A stretch of DNA of 64,000 nucleotides, taken from the NCBI RefSeq assembly GCF_963678635.1, contig NC_087065.1, positions 36,295,888 through 36,359,887 on the forward strand, written 5' to 3'. This DNA is from Symsagittifera roscoffensis (taxonomy: Eukaryota > Xenacoelomorpha > Acoela > Convolutidae). Under the pieces are notes generated by a model. The model saw only the letters and a program-made list of their open reading frames with translations. It did no database searches and was not told the DNA's origin. Positions 1-9,800 of the stretch are shown here, piece by piece (positions within the stretch are counted from its first letter, which is position 1; every line of letters starts with the position of its first letter). The position numbers and the translations under genes were made by a program.

Positions 1-706
1 TTGCCTTCTAGCCAACTTAATAATTTACGTTTTATCCGTTCTAATTTAACATACTTTTCCGGCTATCAATGCCAACTCAACAGAAGAGTAGTTTTTAGAA
101 AAAAAAATATTTTTTTTTCTTATAAAAAATTCAAGGCCTACAGGAAACAGTTAGTGCACTTGCGTAAGAGCTTTTCAATTACAAGCTTTTTCGCTGAACT
201 AAAAGATTTCAATCAATTTTGATTAATTTCAAAGCTGATTTTTTTTTAAAAAAGCTGCAAAACTAAATTTCAGATAAAATAACCAAGTAATAACTTATCG
301 AGCTGCATTTTTTGTAAATATGAAAATTAAAAAGTTTGAGGACTGTTTGTTATTAAATTTTTTCAGATTCAAATTTTTTTTGAAAAAAAAATAGTTGATT
401 TGCCAAAAGCGAGAGGTTTAACATCTAGGCTATTATTTGAGTAATTTTTTGTTTACTAGCTGATAGTTTCATAATTGTGACTCGGTTTCATCTTTTCATC
501 AATGTGAAATGAAGTAAATCGAGTGGATGGCTATGTATGGACCTTGTATAATAAATTTTTGCAAGGTTTGAGATAAATTTACCCCTTCGCAAGAATTAAA
601 AAAACTTTAGAGCTTGAGATTTTTTCCAAATTTTTCTAGATTTTTGTAGTTTCTTAAAGTTTGATTTTAAAAAGTTGTCTGGCTTTAATTCAACCTGGAA
701 AGCGTT
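1..706. other. AT-rich sequence without a recognisable gene
   Basis: There is no coding signal on either strand. The only long open frame at the left edge (1-222) is Lys/Phe-rich and looks like chance in AT-rich DNA. A first exon or regulatory DNA cannot be excluded. Confidence 0.5.
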
Positions 707-2190
707 CAGATAAATACTTTCAGTTCCAGAGATACGTATTAAATTTGCACAAAAGCAATAAATTTTGTTTTAAAGGTTCAATTGATAATTGCATAACACC
801 TCCCAAACCATAACAAGACTGCTCGTATAAGGGCGAAGCCCTGAATGTTTCGACTGCCTTTTAAGGTTTATGGAGCAGTAATAACCAGAAAAATTAAATT
901 TAATAGAAAAAACGAAAAAAATATATATAATATTTGAGATTTTTTAAAGAAATCATCCCCCCACATGCCATAATAGATACAAAGTGATAGGTTTTGCCCT
1001 AATAACAAATCTATTTTTGCAAATAAACTCCTTCAATCATTTTGGAACACTTTCTAAGACGGATTAACTCTCCGCTTACGCATTAGTAGCGCGAAATATA
1101 TCGCGCGTTAATTGTCCCAAATTGGCAGAAATGGCATTCTTTAAACCCCCATAACTTAACGAAAAAAAAATTAAAGGTTAAATATTTTCTCAAATTTAAG
1201 CTCAAGACAACAATATCTTTTGAACAGTTTAAAAAATCCCGTCAAAAATGGCTAGTTAAAAGTTCGAAATTTGTCTGAAGAAAAAACCCATCCCGAGCAC
1301 AAATATTCCGTTACTTTCGTTACAAAAGTCGGAACAAAAATTAGTGTTAAAATTTGAGTTCAATTGTCTATATAATACTAATCGAAATATTCTTTCCTGT
1401 ATGGCCTTAAATTTAAAATATTTAACATTGGAAAAGTCACAGAACTTGCAAAATAAGTCTTTTTCGCAAATTGAAAACTTTATGTCCTTTGTAAAAAAAA
1501 AACGTAAAGTTGACTCTTGGAGCCATGTTTTAACCTAAAGTGACAAGTCAACTACACTATGGCAGGGAAGAAAAAGATCAAAAAAGATCTGTGCTCCAAA
1601 CACACATCAAAAGAAGAATAAACTTGAAGAATCTAAGAATCTCGCAAAGTATGCGAGACTTGAATTTCGAGATGCAGAATTCAGGAGATTATTCGAATTC
1701 TTGCAAGAATCTTGCAATGTTTTTTGCCAGACAAACTTTGAGAGGCTATAAATAGGAATATCCTGTATGCTTAAAAAAGGACAACTGAAAAAGTTTCGTT
1801 CATAATCTTAGCACTTCTAACACGCGCAAAAAAAGCGTGTTTGTCCAGGGGGGATTCTCAAAGTTCTAAGTTCAATCACCAGACCCAGAATTGAAGAAAA
1901 AACCGGAGCATAATTTTGCGCTCATTTTTCGAAAGTATCAATTTTTCGATTGTTCGTCTAAACAATCAAACAATAAGAATAAAAAGAGCTAATGAAGCTT
2001 GCTAACTCTTTCATGTTTGGAAAAAAATAGACTATTTTCCGTGCAACAAAAAAAGAAACCAGTGTTCGTATATGCTTAAAATTAGCATTACTTCTTTGTA
2101 GTCGGAGTCCTCAAAAAAACTATGGGGGAGGGATTTGTTGAACAAGATCTGGGGTGCTTTGTAACACTACCTCCCGGGCTCAGCAAGGCT
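707..2190 (+). repeat. Tandem duplication, copy 1 (1484 bp)
   Basis: The whole segment is repeated head to tail at 2191-3673 with only scattered single-base differences and small indels. It starts at CAGATAAATACTTT and ends at GCTCAGCAAGGCT. It contains the 44-bp hairpin module (815-858) and a family A repeat core (about 1020-1345, with the landmark CGCGCGTTAATTGTCCC). The short open frames inside (1344-1538, 1540-1755) are present in both copies only because the DNA is duplicated. They have no recognisable domain. Confidence 0.9.
815..858 (+). repeat. 44-bp hairpin module, copy 1
   Basis: The module runs AAGACTGCTCGTAT, then the perfect hairpin AGGGC-GAA-GCCCT, then a GAATGTTTCGACTGCC tail. 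The same arrangement recurs at least nine times in the window in both orientations, usually beside family A sequence. Confidence 0.75.
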
Positions 2191-3673
2191 CAGATAAATA
2201 CTTTCAGTTCCAGAGATACGTATTAAATTTGCACAAAAGCAATAAATTTTGTTTTAAAGGTTCAATTGATAATTGCATAACACCTCCCAAACCATAACAA
2301 GACTGCTCGTATAAGGGCGAAGCCCTGAATGTTTCGACTGCCTTTTAAGGTTTATGGAGCAGTAATAACCAGAAAAATTAAATTTAATAGAAAAAACGAA
2401 AAAAATATATATAATATTTGAGATTTTTTAAAGAAATCATCCCCCCACATGCCATAATAGATACAAAGTGATAGGTTTTGCCCTAATAACAAATCTATTT
2501 TTGCAAATAAACTCCTTCAATCATTTTGGAACACTTTCTAAGACGGATTAACTCTCCGCTTACGCATTAGTAGCGCGAAATATATCGCGCGTTAATTGTC
2601 CCAAATTGGCAGAAATGGCATTCTTTAAACCCCCATAACTTAACGAAAAAAAAATTAAAGGTTAAATATTTTCTCAAATTTAAGCTCAAGACAACAATAT
2701 CTTTTGAACAGTTTAAAAAATCCCGTCAAAAATGGCTAGTTAAAAGTTCGAAATTTGTCTGAAGAAAAAACCCATCCCGAGCACAAATATTCCGTTACTT
2801 TCGTTACAAAAGTCGGAACAAAAATTAGTGTTAAAATTTGAGTTCAATTGTCTATATAATACTAATCGAAATATTCTTTCCTGTATGGCCTTAAATTTAA
2901 AATATTTAACATTGGAAAATTCACAGAACTTGCAAAATAAGTCTTTTTCGCAAATTGAAAACTTTATGTCCTTTGTAAAAAAAAACGTAAAGTTGACTCT
3001 TGGAGCCATGTTTTAACCTAAAGTGACAAGTCAACTACACTATGGCAGGGAAGAAAAAGATCAAAAAAGATCTGTGATCCAAACACACATCAAAAGAAGA
3101 ATAAACTTGAAGAATCTAAGAATCTCGCAAAGTATGCGAGACTTGAATTTCGAGATGCAGAATTCAGGAGATTATTCGAATTCTTGCAAGAATCTTGCAA
3201 TGTTTTTTGCCAGACAAACTTTGAGAGGCTATAAATAGGAATATCCTGTATGCTTAAAAAAGGACAACTGAAAAAGTTTCGTTCATAATCTTAGCACTTC
3301 TAACACGCGCAAAAAAAGCATGTTTGTCCAGGGGGGATTCTCAAAGTTCTAAGTTCAATCACCAGACCCAGAATTGAAGAAAAAACCGGAGCATAATTTT
3401 GCGCTCATTTTTGAAAGTATCAATTTTTCGATTGTTCGTCTAAACAATCAAACAATAAGAATAAAAAGAGCTAATGAAGCTTGCTATTTCTTTCATGTTT
3501 GGAAAAAAAATAGACTATTTTCCGTGCAACAAAAAAAGAAACCAGTGTTCGTATATGCTTAAAATTAGCATTACTTCTTTGTAGTCGGAGTCCTCAAAAA
3601 AACTATGGGAGAGGGATTTGTTGAACAAGATCTGGCGTGCTTTGTAACACTACCTCCCGGGCTCAGCAAGGCT
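2191..3673 (+). repeat. Tandem duplication, copy 2 (about 1483 bp)
   Basis: This is the second copy of the unit at 707-2190, directly abutting it. High identity along the whole length indicates a recent duplication. Differences include an A-run length change near 2980 and single substitutions near 3315 and 3490. A junction copy of the 3' end (GCTCAGCAAGGCT) is seen at both 2178 and 3661, so the period is 1483-1484 bp. Confidence 0.9.
2299..2342 (+). repeat. 44-bp hairpin module, copy 2
   Basis: Identical to the copy at 815-858 because it lies in the tandem duplicate. Confidence 0.75.
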
Positions 3674-4132
3674 CGGTCCTGATCCGGGCTCGAATATCTT
3701 TGAAAAAGAAGAAAGTTCAGTTTAAATTATACTTTGAACATGTATGATTTAAATTCGTTGCACAGGCAATTGAAGTTTTCAATTATTTCAAATTAAATAT
3801 TGTAAGTTTTACCTTAACGACATTTAAATAAATTACCATTCCGTTTTGATTGTCAACTAATAAAATATACATAATGACCAGTTTGTCATTGTAATTGTAC
3901 AGCAATTATATTTGTAAGAAAAATCGCTCTCGACACAGATGTTTTGTAGTTTGAATCTTTGATGGGTCGGGTAACGTTCTTCAATTTTTCTCTTCCCAAA
4001 TTCCATTGCAAATCGGGAAGCATTTCATTTAATGACGAGTTGCAATTCTTTCCCTGAACCAGAGTAAAAATAGTACATCTATTACGGAGGGGCTATTTTG
4101 CAAGATTCTTGCAAAATTCTTTTAACAACTGC
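3674..4132. other. AT-rich flank, no gene seen
   Basis: No open frame of note and no motif that I recognise. It carries a short TTGCAAGATTCTTGCAA-like palindrome near 4100, also present inside the upstream tandem unit near 1710. Confidence 0.45.
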
Positions 4133-4330
4133 ATTACGAGGCCAAACTGTGAACTGGATAGGCTCACAATTTTGTGTCGGTATGTTCCTGGATTCCAGGG
4201 ACAAGTCTTTTAACATAATAAAATTTTATCGGAACGCGAAGTAAATGAAAGAACAAACGAAGAACAAAGGGAGCGTCCTTGTTGCGAAATCCGCTTACAA
4301 TGCACAAAATGCACAGTTTGGCCTCGTAAT
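4133..4330. mobile_element. 198-bp element with 19-bp perfect inverted repeats (MITE-like)
   Basis: The arm ATTACGAGGCCAAACTGTG at 4133-4151 is exactly reverse-complemented at 4312-4330. The interior is non-coding. A target-site duplication is not obvious, so the superfamily cannot be named. A small non-autonomous DNA transposon is the likeliest explanation. Confidence 0.55.
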
Positions 4331-4720
4331 TTACAACCTAAAAATAACTACCTCAAAAAATTTCAAAAGGAATCGGAGCAATAGGCAAAATGGTTCAAGT
4401 GAAGAATGGGTCCAACCCGCACCATGCGCCCATGGATCAAAATCGATTATTTTGTCCTAAAATTGTCAGTATCTATAAAGTTACAAAATAATCGACTATA
4501 ATCCAATAAAAACTGATCATAATCCTAATAAATTTTATGCCTATATAATGCATTATAATCGATTTTAATAAATTTTTAAGGAGGTTAATTTATCTCATTT
4601 CCTATTCAGTGCAGTTGCTACGTATTACGCTTCATTAAATGTTACAATTCGCAATAAAATTTTTATACTTTCGTCTCTAATTTTTTAATTCATCTCAGTT
4701 TAAAACCCCCTATCCAGTAC
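4331..4720. other. 5' flank of the LTR element
   Basis: AT-rich, with several TAATC/GATTATAAT repeats (4440-4570). No gene was found. The six bases left of the LTR (CAGTAC) are not repeated right of the 3' LTR. Confidence 0.45.
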
Positions 4721-5130
4721 TGGAACCTGATCTAAACTATATTTTATGATTGGATAAATTAAATGTTTTACCAATGTAAAGTATTTAATATTAACCAATC
4801 ATGATCCATCTAACTAACAACCCACTTATTTGTAAGTGCTGAAGTTACTTGTAATTTCAGCACCAGAGAGATTTGAATTTAACTTAGAAATTAGTTGGAC
4901 TCTCCCGAGCACTTCAGCAGCCGCAATAAACCAGTATACCCTAGATCTATTGAGCCTAGCAGAGACTAGTTAAACAACCTGAGACTAGATAGTATAAGAG
5001 TAAGATTAGGATCGGTATTAGACTAAGAAGTTGCACGAATCTATCCGGCCGAAAATAAGATAGCGTGACGAGCAGACGGTGTACCCTATCCGAAATTACT
5101 CTATGAGTTATACACCCCAGTCCTAACTCA
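4721..5130 (+). repeat. 5' LTR (410 bp, TGG...TCA ends)
   Basis: It starts TGGAACCTGATC and ends CCTAACTCA, so it has TG...CA termini. It matches 23218-23627 at 409 of 410 positions by eye. The mismatch lies in the last ten bases (GTCC against GTCA). An AATAAA lies at 4925-4930. No strong TATA box was recognised. An AGTATAAGAG near 4990 is the best candidate but lies downstream of the polyadenylation signal. Confidence 0.95.
4925..4930 (+). promoter_or_regulatory. Polyadenylation signal AATAAA in the LTR
   Basis: Canonical hexamer in the middle of the LTR, repeated at 23422-23427 in the 3' copy, where it would end the element's transcripts. Confidence 0.6.
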
Positions 5131-5132
5131 TC

Positions 5133-5150
5133 TGGTGCGACCATAAGTCT
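5133..5150 (+). promoter_or_regulatory. tRNA primer binding site
   Basis: TGGTGCGACCATAAGTC starts two bases after the LTR end. Its TGG matches a tRNA 3' CCA tail. Immediately downstream, CTCGAAC resembles the reverse complement of a T-loop (GTTCGAG), as if complementarity extended through most of the tRNA 3' half. The tRNA species cannot be assigned without the host tRNA set. Confidence 0.75.
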
Positions 5151-5780
5151 CGAACAAGACCTTACTAGATTAGAATTAACCAAAATTAGATTAGAAATTA
5201 GACAAAAACATTTACAAAATGTTATACGACAATAATTTAATTGAAATGTCTCTCCGACTCAATAGATCAGAGCCAATATTCCGAACCATAATAGAACTAC
5301 CCGGAATTGGAAGAAGACATCGAACCAAAGACGACATACGACAAAGTAGAAACTTGCCGTATAGTTATATGATAGTTCGGCAAAAGCCAGAACAAACTTT
5401 TATATTTCGAATACTACTTGCAATGAATTTAGATTTCCATTTGCAAACATAAAACCTTGAAGTAAATCTTCAAAATCATTTCAGGCGCTAAACAAATTAA
5501 TATTATACAATAACGATTGATAAAAAGATCTAAGATCGTTTTCCTAAAATTCTGCAGTATTATACAAAACATGTTTGAAGAATATTTATTGGAAAATAAA
5601 AATAAAAATTAGTAGCATGACAATAAATGGTTAGTAATCATAAATCATCCTGTTGTTCCAGCTTCATCACCTAAAACATAACAGCAATCATAAACCCACT
5701 AATATCATCAAAACACTAAATCTTTCCTTTACACAAATTTAAAACTTTATTAAAATTTAAAGTCACTTAATTTAAAATCA

Positions 5781-5805
5781 GATCATCAAGGCTTATCCTT
5801 GGATC
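5781..5805 (+). promoter_or_regulatory. Leader stem-loop, copy 1
   Basis: GATCAT, then CAAGG-CTTAT-CCTTG, then GATC: a perfect 5-bp stem with a 5-nt loop and GATC flanks. An identical copy starts 60 bases downstream. Duplicated stem-loops with identical loops in a retroelement leader are typical of packaging or dimerisation signals; that role is inferred. Confidence 0.45.
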
Positions 5806-5840
5806 TTAAATCATTTTCTACTTAATTAAATTTTAAATTT

Positions 5841-5865
5841 GATCATCAAGGCTTATCCTTGGATC
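5841..5865 (+). promoter_or_regulatory. Leader stem-loop, copy 2
   Basis: Exact repeat of the 25 bases at 5781-5805, exactly 60 bases downstream, with partly similar AT-rich spacers. Confidence 0.45.
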
Positions 5866-6381
5866 AAACAGAACAACTTTGTTCTCCCCCACCCACTTAA
5901 TTAGTGTCTAACGACCTCAAACGTCGATTCACTACCCAACCCTTTCTAAAAACCCAAGACTAATAGAAATTTTTAAACAAAACTAATCATTCAAATTAGG
6001 ATAAACAGTGAAGAACTTCGGTTATTCATCCTTCACTTGACCCCTCCTCTTACCAGACCCAGGATAAATCTTAGACTTAGTAAGTTTAAAATAGTATCTA
6101 ACGAACTACTCGCGTTCTAATTATACCTGAACCTTGTGGATCGATTTACTATTCTCCAACCCTTGAACACAATCACTACCCCTAAGTAAGATTAAGTAAG
6201 TTAACACCTTAGCTTATACTAGTCACGAGAAAGTAAAAATCATTCTTCGGAATCGATATACTTTTCTCTCCAACCCTGAACAACTAGACCCAGGTTAAGC
6301 TAACCAAAAAATCGTAAGAACTAACAGTTTAAGTCAATAGAAATCATTTAACAACCTTTTGCATCCGTCATTCTAAACCTT

Positions 6382-6849
6382 ATGTCATTTAAAAACCTAG
6401 GAAATAAACAAACAATCATTTTACACAATTGTGAAATAGATAACAAAAAATACGACCTTGTAATCACACCTCATACACAAACAATTGGATACATTCGAAC
6501 AAAACGACAAACACTAAAGAGAAAAATAATAACTAAACAAAGACAAATAACACGAAAAAGATTTTCAAAAAATCGAAACGCATTTTCAGAATCAGAAACC
6601 AACAGTTTAGACGAACTTTACAAACTAAAAGAATCAATAGATAAAAATTGCCCACAACACGATCAATTATATTTTTCTGACTCAGAAACAACTTCAAATT
6701 CATCACAAAGAGGAAAAAGAAGAATAAAAAAGCAGTATAAACACAAACCAGTACATCTATACAATTGGAATCAACCAATTCGACACATTAATAATTACAT
6801 ATTAACAGTCATCGAACGAAAAAATGAGTTCAACGCACACCCCAGGTGA
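6382..6849 (+). CDS. Small basic ORF upstream of gag (155 aa, unknown)
   Basis: First substantial frame after the leader. The protein is Lys/Arg-rich. A basic stretch near residues 45-70 (KRQTLKRK, KQRQITRKRFSKNR) is followed by an acidic/Ser segment (SESETNSLDE), then a second pair (YFSDSETTSNSS, then RGKRRIKKQ). There is no membrane segment or signal peptide. The two acidic-basic pairs suggest a nuclear or nucleic-acid-binding accessory protein, but I recognise no family. Its last 26 bases overlap the start of gag-pol in another frame, so ribosomes reading this ORF pass the gag-pol AUG before stopping. That could regulate Gag-Pol output. It keeps the element's A-rich codon use and is unbroken, which argues for real coding. 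It could instead be a fortuitous upstream ORF. Confidence 0.55.
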   Translation: MSFKNLGNKQTIILHNCEIDNKKYDLVITPHTQTIGYIRTKRQTLKRKIITKQRQITRKRFSKNRNAFSESETNSLDELYKLKESIDKNCPQHDQLYFSDSETTSNSSQRGKRRIKKQYKHKPVHLYNWNQPIRHINNYILTVIERKNEFNAHPR

Positions 6850-9800
6850 CGAAACTCCAGATGATGATGAAATCTTTCCTTTTATAGTAGATGCAGATAC
6901 TGATAGAGGACAACACATATTTTGTCAAAATTTACTCGTAAATTTATTTGAACCCGGAATCAGTCCATGTAAAACAGAGTTCCCCGATGTAAAAATCAAA
7001 AGACAAATCATAGATCACTATCTAAAAGATATATGCAACATAACACAACAGTATGGAATCTACTCTATAGAATTCACTTCCCCAAACCATAATAATAGAA
7101 CATATACTATTCAAACAGACGACCTTGATTTAGAATTTTCAAAAGTTTTTTCAGAATATATAAAGAGCATCCAATACCATAACTCACAAAGAGCAAACTC
7201 CATTTTCACCAATGAAGTTTTCGCACTAATATATAGTTATATTTCGATATTAGAAAATGAACTCCCATTAACAAATGTCTCACCGACAGAAACATCTAAA
7301 CATTTAAGAGTACGACATGAAATCACACTACTCTCTAGTTATTTAAACATCATTAAAGAAAATTTCACGAAAGACGACGTTTCACAACATACCAAACTCG
7401 ATTTACAAAAAATTTTAGCATGGTTCATAATAGATTATTTTACACACAATATTGATTTAATTGCACAAGCAAGAAAAAATTTTAGACCCCAAAATTCGAA
7501 CGATGATACCGCTATCACAGAACAATCAGATTATGTTTGGGACCCCGAATGGTCTCATTCCGCATTTATAAACTTTCCACAATCAATCTCAAGTCAAGCA
7601 ATAGGTACAATATCTTACATAAGAGATTATGTAAGAGTAATACCATTAACAATTGATGCAACACCATTAAACTATAATACATTTTTACCCGATACACAAA
7701 ATAATAGTTTAAACTCTACAGTCATACACAATGAAAACCTCAATGGAACTAGGAATCTTACTCAACAAGATGTCCAGACACCATCACACTTCATAAATGA
7801 AGAAATTGTACACACAACAACTACACAACAAAGTATTTCACCAATACGCCCAAATTTAACAACACCAAGAAATACAAATCCTTCACAAACACAGGTAACC
7901 TTACAATCAACCGTTAAACCTTCGGTTGCCCCTAAATATTCACATATGGATTACCAAACATACAAACCCATGACAATACCATCAAAAACACGCAAAACAT
8001 TCACTAGAAACAACTTTGCAGACCATAATTATAATTATACACATCCATCAAAAACAAATTATCAACCACAAAGAAATTTTAATCAATATACAAAACCTCG
8101 AAACTGGGATAACCCAACGGCCCAATATAATTCCACAAATTTTCAACCAAATCCTCCACAGGATCGCAGTGGAAATTACCCATTTTTTCAACAAAATAAA
8201 AATAAAAAACAAACATCTTATCAAATGGATTATTTATCCTCAGATGAAGATTTCTTACAACCAGATATATTTGCACCAAATACTCAAGAATATCGTAGAC
8301 AAGGAATACAGAAAACACGTACAAATCATAGAAATTTTTCTCCACAATCAATAGATGCACAATATCAACAACCAATTCAACAACAAAATCCAATTAATAC
8401 ACAATCTTTTCAACCAATTCAACAACAAAATCCAATGACTACACACTCGTATCAACCATCACAAATGCAAAATGAAATACCACTCCCGTATTATCTTCAA
8501 CAACATGAAATAACAAGAAACCAACTTTCAAATTTTTCTCAAATGCCAAATGCAGCTGAATCATTACAAATGACAATGAATCCATACCTTATGGGTGGAT
8601 CATCAATAACATCAAATAAACCTTTAATGGTTTTCACAGGAACAGACCCTGAATACTCTGTAGAAGATTATTTAAACGCAGTAACAGCAAATTTAATTTT
8701 AAATATAGGACCTGAACCAATTAATACGCCACTACATCAAAACTGGATACATCGACGCACAGCGTTGATACAAACAACCTTAGATGGCGCAGCCCAAAAA
8801 TGGTTTTCAGTACTACCTCAAGAAATAAAATCAAACTGGAAAAGATTTACACAAGAATTTTCAAAAATGTTTGACTCCGAAAGAAACAAACAACAACAAA
8901 GAGTTTTATGTAATGAAATTCGCAGATTACCAAACGAAACCATCAAGCAAATAGCAGTAAGAATCGAAACACTAGTTCGAAAAGCATATTCACTAAATAC
9001 ACACGACTATAAAAACACTAAGATGACAGAAATCTTAATGATGACCTTAACACCACAATTAAGGAAAATAGCAATAAAAAAGAGAGCATCCCATCCTTCT
9101 TCAATTCGAGAACCCGATTTAGATTTTAGAAAACTAGTAGACAAACTAGAACAAGCAGAAATCACGATGAAACTAGAAGAAACGGAGAATTTGAAATTAC
9201 AATACGTTAACAAAATTGAAACGACTCCCACTAATATTAATAATATACAAGAATCAGAAACAGATCTCGTTGAAAAAATCACTGAAATACTCAATATTTA
9301 CGAAAAGAACCCGAACTTTAAAGGCAAACCATCTTTCAAGAAATGGTGTAATTATTGCCGACGATACGGACATAGTATTTCCGAATGTAGACAAAAACAG
9401 CAAGATAGTCAAAATAAACCTCAAAAATACAAAGAACCAAATAAATCATTTTATCAATACATGAAAAAAGATCAAAATCTACCAAACAAAAATGTATACA
9501 GCAACAACAGTTCAGGAAAACCACTCCCGAACAATACAAGCTATACAAGAAATCAATCTCCATATAACTCAAGTTATAGAGGAAGATCACCAGAACGAAG
9601 AAACACGTATAATTCATCACAAAATCACTACAATAGACCGAATAGTCAAAATAACTACTCCAGATCAAATTCAAATACACAACGATTTGTTTCTAGATCT
9701 AATTCCCAATCAAGAAATAACTACTATCCAAACAACCAATCACGAAATTCATCATACAATAGGAATAGAAACTACTCCTATAATCGAAATAGAAGTTATT

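Larger units (their letters stand above)
5151..6381 (+). other. Long structured 5' leader of the retroelement
   Basis: About 1.2 kb without a convincing protein, between the primer binding site and the first ORF. It holds two copies of a 25-base stem-loop (5781, 5841), a hairpin with arms AGTGAAG/CTTCACT near 6008-6038, and three degenerate repeats ending in CCAACCCT (about 5938, 6157 and 6272). Packaging, dimerisation or internal ribosome entry are plausible roles. The 77-codon frame at 5219-5452 has no recognisable feature. Confidence 0.5.

Noticed and set aside
1344..3562. Duplicate 62-71-aa frames in the tandem unit as paralogous genes
   Set aside because: Conserved only because the DNA was recently duplicated; frameshifts between copies (1538 against 3016 ends) show no coding constraint.
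5110..5130. Alternative LTR end at TACACCCCA
   Set aside because: Both copies continue to match beyond it through TAACTCA, and the primer site starts two bases after that later end. The earlier end also gives no target duplication.
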